Positions 1-11,225 of a stretch of DNA of 64,000 nt are shown here, piece after piece (positions within the stretch are counted from its first letter, which is position 1; each line of letters opens with the position of its first letter). The translations under genes and the position numbers were made by a program. The notes beneath the pieces are model-generated. The model searched no databases, was not told where the DNA came from, and saw only the letters and a list, made by a program, of their open reading frames with translations. The stretch is from JANQIO01 sp965601975 (GTDB lineage: Bacteria > Pseudomonadota > Gammaproteobacteria > Pseudomonadales > Halieaceae), in contig OZ271856.1 in the NCBI GenBank assembly GCA_965601975.1, positions 3,968,001-4,032,000 of the forward strand, written 5' to 3'.

Positions 1-3099
<3,099 letters not shown>

Positions 3100-3227
3100 C
3101 TGTACTCCCCAACATCATGCCCTGTATCAGGGCGAAATCTCATATTCATGAAGCGGCAAAAGGCCGACAGGGTATCCCCTGCCAGCCTCTCGAAGCTTCA
3201 GCAGTGGTAGCTGAACAACAGCCGAGC

Positions 3228-3611
3228 TTACTTGAGCTCTGCTGAGCCGCCAGCTTCTTCCAGCTGCTTCAGGATGTCTTCTGCTTCATCCTTGGCAACA
3301 CCTTCCTTGATAGCGGAGGGTGCACCGTCGACCAGGCCCTTGGCTTCCTTCAGGCCCAGGCCGGTTACAGCGCGAACAACCTTGATGACGTTAACTTTCT
3401 TGTCACCGGCGCTGGTCAGCATGACATCAAACTCGGTCTTCTCTTCAGCGGCACCGCCTGCGTCGCCGCCAGCGGCAGCAACCGGGGCAGCAGCAACAGC
3501 TGCAGCTGCAGATACACCGAACTTCTCTTCCATCGCTTCGATGAGCTCAACGATGTCCATTACGCTCATCTCAGCAATTGCATTCAAAATATCGTCTTTG
3601 GACAGAGCCAT
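3228..3611 (-). CDS. rplL: 50S ribosomal protein L7/L12
   Basis: Acidic ribosomal stalk protein that recruits translation GTPases. It has 127 residues, close to the usual 120-125. The N-terminal dimerisation segment (KDDILNAIAEMSVMDIVELI) comes first, then an Ala/Gly-rich hinge around residues 37-55, then the conserved C-terminal factor-binding domain with KEAKGLVDGAP. It follows rplJ by 34 bp, with an AAGGAGAA-type Shine-Dalgarno before the ATG. Co-transcribed with rplJ and, through a 128-bp spacer, with rpoB. Confidence 0.98.
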   Translation of the reverse strand: MALSKDDILNAIAEMSVMDIVELIEAMEEKFGVSAAAAVAAAPVAAAGGDAGGAAEEKTEFDVMLTSAGDKKVNVIKVVRAVTGLGLKEAKGLVDGAPSAIKEGVAKDEAEDILKQLEEAGGSAELK

Positions 3612-3645
3612 GACTCAATTCTCCTTTAGCTGATAGTTAAACTGC

Positions 3646-4179
3646 TTACGCAGCTTCCTCTTGTTTCTGATCACGAACTGCTGCAACAGTACGCACCAGT
3701 TTTCCAGGTACTTCGTTCATCGTCCGTACCAGCTTGGTTACCGGCGCTTGCATTACACTCATCAGCAAGGAGAGTGCCTGCTCACGGGTCGGCAGCTTGG
3801 CGAGTACATCGATTTGTTCCGCACCCAGTAACTGGCCACCTACCGCCAGTGCCTTTACCTCGAACTCTTCATTGTCCTTGGCAAAGTCTTTAAAGATTCG
3901 TGCTGCTGCGCCCGGGTCTTCCATTGAAAACCCGAACAGGGACGGACCACTCAGCGTTTCAGAAACGCATTCGTATTCGGTCCCCTCGAACGCACGCTTG
4001 GCCAGGGTATTCCGCACAACGCGGAGGTTGACCTGGTTTTCGCGAGCGTCCTTGCGCAGTGCCGTCATCTCATCCACGGTGCAGCCGCGCGCGTCGGCTA
4101 TCACCAGGGACAGTGCACTGGTGGCAGTCTCGTTGACTTCAGAAACGATTACTTTCTTGTCTTCGAGTCCAATTGCCAC
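3646..4179 (-). CDS. rplJ: 50S ribosomal protein L10
   Basis: Ribosomal stalk base protein that binds L7/L12 dimers and 23S rRNA, and autoregulates the rplJL mRNA in other bacteria. I chose the GTG start at 4177-4179 (177 residues) because the protein then begins VAIGLEDKKV, matching the family N-terminus, and AGGAG lies eight bases upstream. The longer open frame to 4260 would add 27 residues of leader sequence with no family match. Conserved features include VRNTLAKRAFEGT and SMEDPGAAARIFKDF. The preceding untranslated region of about 300 bp carries an L10-leader-like structure. Confidence 0.96.
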   Translation of the reverse strand: MAIGLEDKKVIVSEVNETATSALSLVIADARGCTVDEMTALRKDARENQVNLRVVRNTLAKRAFEGTEYECVSETLSGPSLFGFSMEDPGAAARIFKDFAKDNEEFEVKALAVGGQLLGAEQIDVLAKLPTREQALSLLMSVMQAPVTKLVRTMNEVPGKLVRTVAAVRDQKQEEAA

Positions 4180-4185
4180 TGGATT

Positions 4186-4330
4186 AACTCCTGGGTTGGT
4201 TTCAAAACGGCACGCGAACGTGCCTCCATCTGCGTAGGTTTCCGCCTTACCCCAGTACAACTAAGGAGGGCTTCAATTAAGCGATTGCCTGCATACAGCC
4301 TGGCTTTCGCGCCTACGGTCTTTGATGGTC
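4186..4330 (-). promoter_or_regulatory. putative L10 leader (autoregulatory 5' UTR of rplJL)
   Basis: The RNA upstream of rplJ contains ACCGTAGGCG, and about 70 nt later CCTACGCAGATGG. The CGTAGG and CCTACG parts can pair at a distance. Such blocks occur in gammaproteobacterial L10 leaders, where the L10(L12)4 complex binds a bulged helix to repress translation. I recognise it by sequence resemblance and position only. The exact ends are approximate, and no covariance model was run. Confidence 0.65.
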
Positions 4331-4386
4331 TTCAGTACTCAGCTAAAGCTCTCGTGAGCCCTGGCCTCTTCCAAAGACCTCAAAGT

Positions 4387-4459
4387 GGATCGGGGTTCCC
4401 GATCCGCTGCCCCGCGTCCCTGCGAGACATTTGAGAGGACGCCCCTTGTGGGGGCGACC
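4387..4459 (-). other. two hairpins between rplA and the L10 leader
   Basis: Just after the rplA stop come two stem-loops. At 4437-4459 there is a 9-bp stem with one mismatch around a five-base loop. At 4387-4405 there is a perfect 8-bp stem (GGATCGGG/CCCGATCC) with a three-base loop. Neither has a U-tract, so they are more likely attenuation or RNase III processing structures than a full terminator. In related bacteria the rplKA and rplJL units are partly separated at this point. Confidence 0.5.
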
Positions 4460-4476
4460 CGATCAAATTTGCTTTC

Positions 4477-5172
4477 TCAAATTTCCAACGTTGACTGGTC
4501 GATTGCCAGCCCGGGACCCATGGTCGTGCTCAGGATCACCTTCTTCATGTAAATACCCTTGGCTGCCGACGGCTTGGCCTTCTTCAGGTCTGCCAGCACG
4601 GCTTCCAGGTTTTCCTTGATGGCGGCAAGTTCGAAGTCGATCTTGCCGATGCCACCGTGAACGATACCGTTCTTGTCCGTCCGGTACTGCACCTGGCCGG
4701 CCTTTGCATTTTTTACGGCAGTTTCCACGTCCGGGGTCACCGTGCCCGTCTTCGGGTTCGGCATCAGGCCGCGGGGGCCAAGAATCTGGCCCAGCTGGCC
4801 CACGACCCGCATCGCGTCCGGGGAGGCGATGACCACGTCGAAGTCCATCTCGCCCGCCTTGACCTTGTCGGCGAGCTCTTCCATGCCCACCAGGTCAGCG
4901 CCGGCGGCGGTGGCCTTGTCGGCGTTGTCGCCGGAGGTGAACACCGCTACGCGAACGGTCTTACCGGTGCCGTGGGGCAGGTTGGTGGCACCGCGCACAG
5001 CCTGGTCAGACTTCTTGGCGTCGATGCCGAGGTTGACTGCCACCTCGAGGGATTCGTTGAACTTGGCCGTGGCACATTCCTTCAACAGGTTGACGGCCTC
5101 GTCCAGGGGATATTGCTTGCCCGGCTCGATCTTGTCCTTGATAGCTTGCTGGCGCTTGGAGAGCTTGGCCAT
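4477..5172 (-). CDS. rplA: 50S ribosomal protein L1
   Basis: L1 stalk protein of the large subunit, and a translational repressor of its own rplK-rplA mRNA in E. coli. Its 231 residues match the family length. Recognisable segments are MAKLSKRQQAIKDKI at the start, the central GRLMPNPKTGTVT-like block (here ILGPRGLMPNPKTGTVTPDV) and the C-terminal STTMGPGLAID. The start codon overlaps the rplK stop by one base (TAATG), indicating translational coupling. No unusual residues were seen. Confidence 0.98.
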   Translation of the reverse strand: MAKLSKRQQAIKDKIEPGKQYPLDEAVNLLKECATAKFNESLEVAVNLGIDAKKSDQAVRGATNLPHGTGKTVRVAVFTSGDNADKATAAGADLVGMEELADKVKAGEMDFDVVIASPDAMRVVGQLGQILGPRGLMPNPKTGTVTPDVETAVKNAKAGQVQYRTDKNGIVHGGIGKIDFELAAIKENLEAVLADLKKAKPSAAKGIYMKKVILSTTMGPGLAIDQSTLEI

Positions 5173-5606
5173 TACTTAACCCCCTCTACTTCGATACCGG
5201 CGGAACGGGCGCTGCCGGCGATGGTGCGCACAGCGGCGTCCATGTCAGCGGCGGTGAGATCCGGCCATTTGGCTTCGGCAATCTCTTCGAGCTGGGCACG
5301 GGTGACCTTGCCCACCTTGTCGATGTTGGGAACGCCGGAGCCCTTCTTGATCTTCGCCGCCTTGCGCAGCAGTACCGCTGCAGGCGGAGTCTTCTTGATG
5401 AAGGTGAAGCTGCGATCACTGTATACCGTGATCACAACCGGAACCGGCAGGCCCGGCTCCATGCCCTGGGTTTCCGCGTTGAACGCCTTGCAGAAATCCA
5501 TGATGTTGACGCCGTGCTGGCCCAGCGCGGGGCCTACGGGGGGGCTGGGGTTTGCCTGGCCGGCAGGCACCTGCAGCTTGATATAGGCTTCAATCTTTGC
5601 AGCCAT
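5172..5606 (-). CDS. rplK: 50S ribosomal protein L11
   Basis: GTPase-centre protein that binds 23S rRNA and is needed for RelA activation. It has 144 residues (family 141-144). The N-terminal domain has IKLQVPAGQANPSPPVGPAL with the conserved proline helix, and the C-terminal RNA-binding domain ends in GSARSAGIEVEGVK. It is coupled to rplA by a one-base overlap. Upstream, where rplK normally follows nusG directly, there is a 120-bp spacer filled largely by an inverted repeat (5643-5696). Confidence 0.98.
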   Translation of the reverse strand: MAAKIEAYIKLQVPAGQANPSPPVGPALGQHGVNIMDFCKAFNAETQGMEPGLPVPVVITVYSDRSFTFIKKTPPAAVLLRKAAKIKKGSGVPNIDKVGKVTRAQLEEIAEAKWPDLTAADMDAAVRTIAGSARSAGIEVEGVK

Positions 5607-5642
5607 GATTGCTTCTCCCTGGGTTCAAACGCCGTACTGTAA

Positions 5643-5696
5643 AATTGGGGTCAGAGTAAGATTTCAGCAGTCAGAAATTTTACTCTGACCCCAATT
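5643..5696. repeat. 22-bp near-perfect inverted repeat (MITE/REP-like)
   Basis: Arms 5643-5664 and 5675-5696 are 22 nt each, complementary with a single mismatch, around a 10-nt loop. The arm carries TTGGGGTCAGAGTAA. From memory, the GGGGTCAGAGTAAAATT word occurs as a dispersed palindrome near REP-associated tyrosine transposase (RAYT) genes in several gammaproteobacteria; this is recall, not a search. It has no T-run and lies inside a highly expressed operon between nusG and rplK, so it would be transcribed as a strong hairpin. Confidence 0.75.
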
Positions 5697-5726
5697 GTTA
5701 GTTCGGGCTCCCCATCTTGTTGTCGG

Positions 5727-6260
5727 TCAGGCTTTTTCGACCTGTCCGAATTCCAGCTCCACCGGGGTGGAACGTCCAAAAATCAGTACCGCCACCTGCA
5801 GGCGGTTTTTCTCGTAATTGACCTCTTCCACGACACCGTTGAAGTCGTTGAAGGGGCCATCGATAACCCGCACCATCTCGCCCGGCTCGAACAGCGTCTT
5901 CGGGCGCGGCGCTTCGACACCGTCTTCCACGCGCTGCAGGATGGCATTTGCCTCTGCCTCGGTGATCGGCGCCGGCCGATCCGCCTTGCCGCCGATGAAG
6001 CCCATCACGCGGGGCGTGTCCTTGACCAGGTGCCAGGTCTCGTCATCCAGGTCCATCTGCACCAGCACATAGCCCGGGAAAAACTTGCGTTCGCTGCGGC
6101 GCTTCTGCCCACCGCGCATTTCCACGACTTCCTCGGTCGGCACCAGCACCTCGCCAAAGCGATCCTGCATGCTGTGCAGCTCGATGCGCTCTTTCAGTGC
6201 GGCCGCCACTTTCTTCTCGTAACCGGAGTAGGCGTGTACCACGTACCAGCGTTTAGACAT
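5727..6260 (-). CDS. nusG: transcription termination/antitermination factor NusG
   Basis: RNA-polymerase-bound elongation factor that links to Rho and the ribosome. I chose the ATG at 6258-6260, giving 177 residues beginning MSKRWYVVHAYSGYEKKV, the canonical start; the open frame extends 13 codons further without homology. The NGN domain spans about residues 1-115 (FFPGYVLVQM), and a KOW motif follows near residues 125-160 (PGEMVRVIDGPFNDFNGVVEE). It lies 31 bp downstream of secE in a secE-nusG unit. Confidence 0.98.
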   Translation of the reverse strand: MSKRWYVVHAYSGYEKKVAAALKERIELHSMQDRFGEVLVPTEEVVEMRGGQKRRSERKFFPGYVLVQMDLDDETWHLVKDTPRVMGFIGGKADRPAPITEAEANAILQRVEDGVEAPRPKTLFEPGEMVRVIDGPFNDFNGVVEEVNYEKNRLQVAVLIFGRSTPVELEFGQVEKA

Positions 6261-6291
6261 CAGTATTCCTTCTACCGTCCTTCGCCAGGTC

Positions 6292-6654
6292 TCAGCCAAT
6301 CACCAGCGATACGAGCCAACCCAGCAGGGAATCGAGGCCCCACAGGATCAGCGCCACCACAATGACGAACGCAACAACAATCAGCGTCGTCTGGGTCGTC
6401 TCCTGCCGCGTCGGCCAAACGACCTTGCGAATTTCCGTGCGCGACTCCCGGACCAGCTGCCAGAAGGCGTGCCCCTGGGCGGTCTGCAGCGCAACGAAAC
6501 CCGCGACAGCGGCCAGCACCAGCAGGCCAAGCACCCGGTACAGCAGTGACTCGGCAGCGAAGTAACTGTTGCCATACACACCGGCGATAACCAGTGCGGC
6601 AACCACGATCCACTTGATGCTGTCGAAGCGGCTTTCGCTTGCTTCAGTACTCAT
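6292..6654 (-). CDS. secE: preprotein translocase subunit SecE
   Basis: Inner-membrane clamp of the SecYEG channel. It has 120 residues with three hydrophobic segments (about 14-34, 40-58 and 90-115), the E. coli-type arrangement rather than the single-helix form. The family signature TEIRKVVWPTRQET sits before the last helix. It is preceded by tRNA-Trp and followed by nusG, as in Pseudomonas-like gammaproteobacteria. A GGAAAGAGAG stretch precedes the ATG. Confidence 0.97.
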   Translation of the reverse strand: MSTEASESRFDSIKWIVVAALVIAGVYGNSYFAAESLLYRVLGLLVLAAVAGFVALQTAQGHAFWQLVRESRTEIRKVVWPTRQETTQTTLIVVAFVIVVALILWGLDSLLGWLVSLVIG

Positions 6655-6762
6655 TAACTCTCTCTTTCCTCTCTGCCACCCCTACCTGGCACAAAGCCTG
6701 GCTCGGTGAGCCAACTCGGTGCCACTCAAAGAGAAGCGCCTGCGGCGTCCCTTTGTGAAGAG

Positions 6763-6838
<76 letters not shown>

Positions 6839-6871
6839 GTAAATCGTTTCGCCTCTTTACTGAGACGACAA

Positions 6872-6891
6872 AGCCGAGCGTTAGCTCGGCT
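6872..6891 (-). terminator. putative terminator between tuf and tRNA-Trp
   Basis: Perfect 8-bp stem AGCCGAGC/GCTCGGCT around a 4-nt loop. On the minus strand it is followed by TTTGT, a short and imperfect T-tract. It could partly terminate tuf transcripts or separate them from tRNA-Trp. Confidence 0.45.
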
Positions 6892-6907
6892 GGTATTTCC
6901 CGCTCCC

Positions 6908-6966
6908 GTCATCCCCGCGCAGGCGGGGACCCATACAAGGAGCCGTTCCCGCTTCTAGCGGGAACG
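6908..6966. repeat. REP-like palindrome plus second hairpin downstream of tuf
   Basis: At 6908-6933 there is a GTCATCCCCGC...GCGGGGACCCA palindrome, a widespread proteobacterial intergenic repeat type. At 6944-6966 a second, perfect 10-bp stem (CGTTCCCGCT/AGCGGGAACG) lies five bases beyond the tuf stop codon. Together they form a compact 3' UTR that probably protects or terminates the tuf mRNA; neither has a clear U-run. Confidence 0.55.
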
Positions 6967-6971
6967 TTCAA

Positions 6972-8195
6972 TCACTCGATGATCTTGGCGACGACGCCGG
7001 CGCCTACCGTGCGGCCACCCTCGCGGATCGCAAAACGCAGGCCTTCTTCCATCGCGATCGGGGCGATCAGCGTCGCCACCATGTTGATGTTGTCGCCCGG
7101 CATGACCATCTCAACGCCTTCCGGCAGCTCAACCGCACCCGTTACGTCCGTGGTACGGAAGTAGAACTGCGGACGGTAGCCCTTGAAGAACGGCGTGTGA
7201 CGACCACCCTCTTCCTTCGACAGGATGTACACCTCGGCCTCGAACTTCGTGTGCGGGGTCACCGAACCCGGTACCGCCAGCACCTGGCCACGCTCAACCT
7301 CTTCACGCTTGGTGCCGCGCAGCAGCACGCCCACGTTCTCGCCGGCACGGCCTTCGTCCAGCAGCTTGCGGAACATCTCAACGCCGGTGCAGGTCGTGGT
7401 CTGGGTTTCCTTGATACCCACGATCTCGATCTCGTCACCCACCTTGATGATGCCGCGCTCAACACGACCGGTCACAACCGTACCGCGACCGGAGATGGAG
7501 AACACGTCTTCCACCGGCATCAGGAACGGCTGGTCAATCGCACGCTCCGGCTCCGGAATGTAGCTGTCCAGGGTCTCAACCAGCTGCTTCACCGCGGAGG
7601 TGCCCAGCTCGTTGTCGTCCTTGCCTTCCAGCGCCATCAGCGCTGAGCCGCAGATGATCGGGGTGTCGTCGCCCGGGAACTCGTACTGGTCCAGCAGCTC
7701 GCGCAGCTCCATCTCGACCAGTTCCTTCATCTCTTCGTATTCCTCGGAGTCCGCACCGCCGCAGTCTTCCGCCAGCAGGTCCGCCTTGTTCAGGAATACC
7801 ACGATGTAGGGAACGCCTACCTGGCGAGACAGCAGGATGTGCTCGCGGGTCTGCGGCATCGGACCGTCGGTCGCGCCACATACCAGGATCGCGCCGTCCA
7901 TCTGTGCGGCACCGGTGATCATGTTCTTCACGTAGTCCGCGTGTCCCGGGCAGTCGACGTGCGCGTAGTGGCGCGCGTCTGACTCGTATTCCACGTGGGA
8001 CGTGGCGATGGTGATGCCGCGCTCTTTCTCTTCCGGTGCGTTGTCGATACCGTCGAAAGCAACAGACTCACCGCCCCAGACTTCCGCGCATACGCGGGTC
8101 AGGGCCGCCGTCAGCGTCGTCTTGCCGTGGTCCACGTGACCGATGGTGCCCACGTTGACGTGGGGCTTGCTGCGTTCAAATTGCTCTTTGGACAT
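6972..8195 (-). CDS. tuf: translation elongation factor Tu
   Basis: GTPase delivering aminoacyl-tRNA to the ribosome. It has 407 residues, slightly longer than the 394 of E. coli because of an insertion around residues 155-165 and another near 185-195. All G-motifs are present: GHVDHGKT (about 18-25), DCPGHADY (about 80-87) and NKAD (about 135-138). The C-terminus ends GAGVVAKIIE. It is transcribed after tRNA-Thr(GGT), as in the tufB operon; a second tuf copy would be expected near the str operon outside the window. Confidence 0.98.
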   Translation of the reverse strand: MSKEQFERSKPHVNVGTIGHVDHGKTTLTAALTRVCAEVWGGESVAFDGIDNAPEEKERGITIATSHVEYESDARHYAHVDCPGHADYVKNMITGAAQMDGAILVCGATDGPMPQTREHILLSRQVGVPYIVVFLNKADLLAEDCGGADSEEYEEMKELVEMELRELLDQYEFPGDDTPIICGSALMALEGKDDNELGTSAVKQLVETLDSYIPEPERAIDQPFLMPVEDVFSISGRGTVVTGRVERGIIKVGDEIEIVGIKETQTTTCTGVEMFRKLLDEGRAGENVGVLLRGTKREEVERGQVLAVPGSVTPHTKFEAEVYILSKEEGGRHTPFFKGYRPQFYFRTTDVTGAVELPEGVEMVMPGDNINMVATLIAPIAMEEGLRFAIREGGRTVGAGVVAKIIE

Positions 8196-8307
8196 CTCGA
8201 CAGTCTCCTAACTGGCTTGTGTCTTGCCGTCTAACCGTTACACGGAGCAGGCCACTCGCCTGCCCGTTTCCATCTTCCGCGCACTCATCGGTGCCGGTCG
8301 ATATTTG

Positions 8308-8383
<76 letters not shown>

Positions 8384-8425
8384 ACTCGTAAACTTCTACT
8401 ACTCTTTCTGTTCTGCGCTGGAGTT

Positions 8426-8499
<74 letters not shown>

Positions 8500-8657
8500 C
8501 TGACCTCACCGATCCGCCTGCATTGCAGTCCTGCCGCCAGCGCTCGCGACTCCTTTTCCAACTGTCGGCCGCCCGAACAGCTTCTCGCATTTTCGGGGCA
8601 TTTCTGCGTATGATCGGGACAAATGCCGCCAAGAATTCGCTGAAACTGCACCACATC

Positions 8658-8741
8658 TGGTGGAGGGGGGTGGATTCGAACCACCGAAGCTTTCGCGTCA
8701 GATTTACAGTCTGATCCCTTTGGCCGCTCGGGAACCCCTCC
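8658..8741 (-). tRNA. tRNA-Tyr(GTA)
   Basis: An 84-nt class II tRNA with a long variable arm, anticodon GTA and encoded CCA. It is the first gene of the tRNA-Tyr/Gly/Thr-tuf unit and begins about 12 bp downstream of a good sigma-70 -10 box. Confidence 0.97.
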
Positions 8742-8753
8742 GAAAGGCGACGT

Positions 8754-8782
8754 ATTGTCCTTACGCGACCCCGCCTTGTCAA
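8754..8782 (-). promoter_or_regulatory. sigma-70 promoter of the tRNA-Tyr/Gly/Thr-tuf unit
   Basis: On the minus strand a perfect -35 TTGACA (8777-8782) is separated by 17 bp from a GACAAT -10 box (8754-8759). The tRNA-Tyr 5' end follows 12 bp later, after a GC-rich discriminator as expected for a stringently controlled stable-RNA promoter. Confidence 0.75.
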
Positions 8783-9040
8783 CAGCAATCCCAATAAAAT
8801 TATTGACTTACGAAACCCTGTGAAAGCCGCATGTAACGCGGCCTCAGGGCATCACGGCGAAAGCCGCCGAGCGCCTCCGCAAGGGCGGTTTGCAGTACGA
8901 TTCCGGCAAGTTGGATTTCACCGTTCCAGGCGTGGGAAAACCTGCCTGATCAGCGCGGGTCGCAGCCCGGACGCGGCCGAGAACCGCGTCCTCGTATGCG
9001 GGAAGGACTGGCCCGTTGCGAATTGCCCCGAATGCCTGAG
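8783..9040. other. intergenic region between nrfA and the tRNA-Tyr promoter
   Basis: No coding frame is convincing here. On the minus strand, downstream of nrfA, an 8-bp perfect stem (8969-8976 with 8984-8991, GGACGCGG/CCGCGTCC, 7-nt loop) could end the nrfHA transcript, although it has no T-tract. The AT-rich segment around 8795-8815 acts as upstream sequence for the tRNA promoter. Confidence 0.5.
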
Positions 9041-10531
9041 CTACTGCATCGCCAGTTCGTCGTCGCTCTCTGCTTCCGGATCCACGTCGGCGGTGGTGGT
9101 ACCGCTGCGGGCGCCCATCACCTTCATGGCGGCAACCTGCCCCTGCCTGGCCATATCGGCCGCCTCGCCCAGTACCCGGGCTGCTTCCTGGGGCGCGTGG
9201 AAGCCCATTGAGTTTTCGGCGGCGATGAAGTCCAGGCGCCACTGGGCCTGCCGCTGCAGTTCGAGCGCTTCCGACAGGTCCTCCTGCGAGGCGCCGGCTT
9301 CTTTCGCAGCCATCACCGCATCGATCAGGTCGATGACCGCGGCACCCCCGCGCTGCAGCAGGTCGTGGTTCTTCTGCTGAATCGAGTCGACCCGCGCGAG
9401 AATCTCCGACTCGGAGTAGTTGTGGCAGGTCTGGCAGGCTCGGCTCACATTCAGCAGCGGACTGCGAACCCAGTGATCGGATACCTTGCTGGCGCCCTCG
9501 CGCATGTAGGGCATATGGCAGTCCGCGCAGGCTACGCCGCTGCGAGCGTGTATGCCCTGGCTCCACAGCTCGAATTCCGGGTGCTGGGCCTTGAGGATCT
9601 CGGCCCCGGTTTCCTTGTGCTTGTAGTCGAAGAAGCGGCGTCCGTCATCGAATTTCGTGGAATTCCAGACCGCCTCGGTATTTTCCGCGGTCATCCCCTG
9701 GGCCCAGGGGAAGGTCAACGGGAACCCGCTCGCACAGTAGTACTCCACATGGCACTGGCCGCAGACATAGGAGCGCATCTCGTTCCGGGAAGCATCCGCG
9801 TTGGGGTCATAGGCCTGACTTCGGCTTCCCTCGCGCCACTGCTGAATCGAAGGCAGGTGCGGCACTTCCGCATCGCCTTCCGCAAGGGCCTGTATGCCCT
9901 GTATGAAGCCGGGCCGGGTGACGCGCAGCGCCATCGTGTCGGGATCGTGACAGTCCACGCAGGACACAGGCTGGCCGTGCCCCATATCGTGCAGTTCCTT
10001 ATTGAGGTCCTGGTAGGAATAGGAATAGGTCTTTTCAAAGCCCGCCATGGCATCGCCATCCCCCAGCTTTCTGTAGAGGGGCATTACCGAGGCATGGCAG
10101 TGCAGGCAGGAACCCGACTGCGGGACGCTGAGCCGCTCCGTGTTTTCCTGGTCCTCGAGCATATAGGCATGGCCGCGACGATCACGGTAATCGATAGCAA
10201 AGGCGTAGCCCTGGAACATGCGGGTCAGCCAGGGGAACATTTCCGATTTCTGGTCGGGCAGGGCCTCGCTGCCGCCGTGGCCGCCAAAGCGCGTGCTGGT
10301 GGGCAGGACCGTCTTCGCGTAGGAGTCGTACTGGCGGGGCCAGTTGATGCCCCACTGGGCAGGGTCCGTCGTATCCTCGGTCACTTCCACCAGCCGGGTG
10401 TAGGGCTGGCGCGCCTCGGACTTGCGCTCGAAAATATTGACCAGCAGCGCCGTCACCGCCACGGTGCCCGCCACGACGACCAGTATTGCCAACACCACCA
10501 GGGCACTGGCCCCATCCTGTCGCATCCTCAT
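9041..10531 (-). CDS. nrfA: ammonia-forming pentaheme cytochrome c nitrite reductase NrfA, CxxCH-type active-site heme
   Basis: Periplasmic enzyme reducing nitrite to ammonium with six electrons. About 496 residues from the ATG at 10529-10531, which follows GGGGAGGGG and the nrfH stop; a start at 10555 would overlap nrfH. An N-terminal hydrophobic helix (about 9-32) is followed by five CxxCH motifs near residues 142, 191, 257, 335 and 366. CGQCHVEYYC and CADCHMPY are hallmark NrfA motifs, with distal His residues in the QGIHAR and SDHW segments. The first motif is CLHCH; most enterobacterial NrfA have CxxCK there. The tail after about residue 470 is acidic and low-complexity. It forms an operon with nrfH. 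Confidence 0.93.
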   Translation of the reverse strand: MRMRQDGASALVVLAILVVVAGTVAVTALLVNIFERKSEARQPYTRLVEVTEDTTDPAQWGINWPRQYDSYAKTVLPTSTRFGGHGGSEALPDQKSEMFPWLTRMFQGYAFAIDYRDRRGHAYMLEDQENTERLSVPQSGSCLHCHASVMPLYRKLGDGDAMAGFEKTYSYSYQDLNKELHDMGHGQPVSCVDCHDPDTMALRVTRPGFIQGIQALAEGDAEVPHLPSIQQWREGSRSQAYDPNADASRNEMRSYVCGQCHVEYYCASGFPLTFPWAQGMTAENTEAVWNSTKFDDGRRFFDYKHKETGAEILKAQHPEFELWSQGIHARSGVACADCHMPYMREGASKVSDHWVRSPLLNVSRACQTCHNYSESEILARVDSIQQKNHDLLQRGGAAVIDLIDAVMAAKEAGASQEDLSEALELQRQAQWRLDFIAAENSMGFHAPQEAARVLGEAADMARQGQVAAMKVMGARSGTTTADVDPEAESDDELAMQ

Positions 10532-10535
10532 CCGC

Positions 10536-11054
10536 TTACCCCTCCCCGGTTGCAATACCGCTCAGTGATTTTTCGTATGCTGTTTCCGGTCCGCCCAGCC
10601 CAAAGCGCTCGCCGTGCCCCACCCCGGCGTGACAGTGAACGCACTGCACCGCGTGAGGATCGGCTGACACTGCACCGGCCGCAAGTTCGTGTACCAGTGC
10701 CTCGTGGCAGCTGATGCAGGACTCCTGCAGGATGGCGGCGTTCTTCGGCGTGATCTGGATCGGTTCGTGAAAATTCTGGAGGGTAAAGGCTACGGAGTGA
10801 AACCAGCCATTCTCGCCCTTGGCCATATACTTCCCGACGAAGTCATGGGGCAGATGACAGTCCACGCAGCCCGCCACCGTGTGGTGGCTGGATTTCAGCC
10901 AGGAGTCGTACTGGGGCTGCATGATGTGACAGTTGACGCACACCTCGGGATCGTCGCTCATGTACGAAAATCCCTCGGCGTAATGAAATGTGAACAGCCC
11001 GATACCGAGCCCGACACTAAAGAGAATACAAAGCGCCCACAGTGATCGAGTCAT
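10536..11054 (-). CDS. nrfH: tetraheme cytochrome c NrfH, quinol dehydrogenase of nitrite reductase
   Basis: NapC/NirT-family membrane cytochrome passing electrons from menaquinol or another quinol to NrfA. It has 172 residues: one N-terminal membrane anchor (about 4-24), then CVNCH, CVDCH, CISCH and CVHCH near residues 39, 63, 113 and 138. The length and four-heme pattern match NrfH of epsilon- and deltaproteobacteria. The stop codon lies four bases before the preferred nrfA start. No nrfBCD genes are nearby, so this is the NrfHA type of complex rather than the enteric NrfABCD type. Confidence 0.92.
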   Translation of the reverse strand: MTRSLWALCILFSVGLGIGLFTFHYAEGFSYMSDDPEVCVNCHIMQPQYDSWLKSSHHTVAGCVDCHLPHDFVGKYMAKGENGWFHSVAFTLQNFHEPIQITPKNAAILQESCISCHEALVHELAAGAVSADPHAVQCVHCHAGVGHGERFGLGGPETAYEKSLSGIATGEG

Positions 11055-11225
11055 CTGTTGGTTCCTTACCTATTCTCGCGCCGCAATCTCTGCAGCGCCC
11101 CCCAGCTACAAGACTAGCACGTCCGGCTGAAAGCAACAGGCGGCGAACCCGCCAGGTGAGACATTTTGCGGACAGGAGCCGGCAACCGACAAGGCGGCGG
11201 TGGGCAAAAAAACGTGGGAAAGAAA

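Noticed and set aside
9041..10531. Octaheme nitrite or hydroxylamine reductase
   Set aside because: There are exactly five CxxCH motifs and NrfA-type CGQCHVEYY and CADCHMPY segments, so the pentaheme family fits.
9365..10714. A 449-codon plus-strand open frame opposite nrfA and nrfH
   Set aside because: The minus strand carries five conserved heme motifs and NrfA signatures; the plus-strand frame has none and starts within coding DNA.
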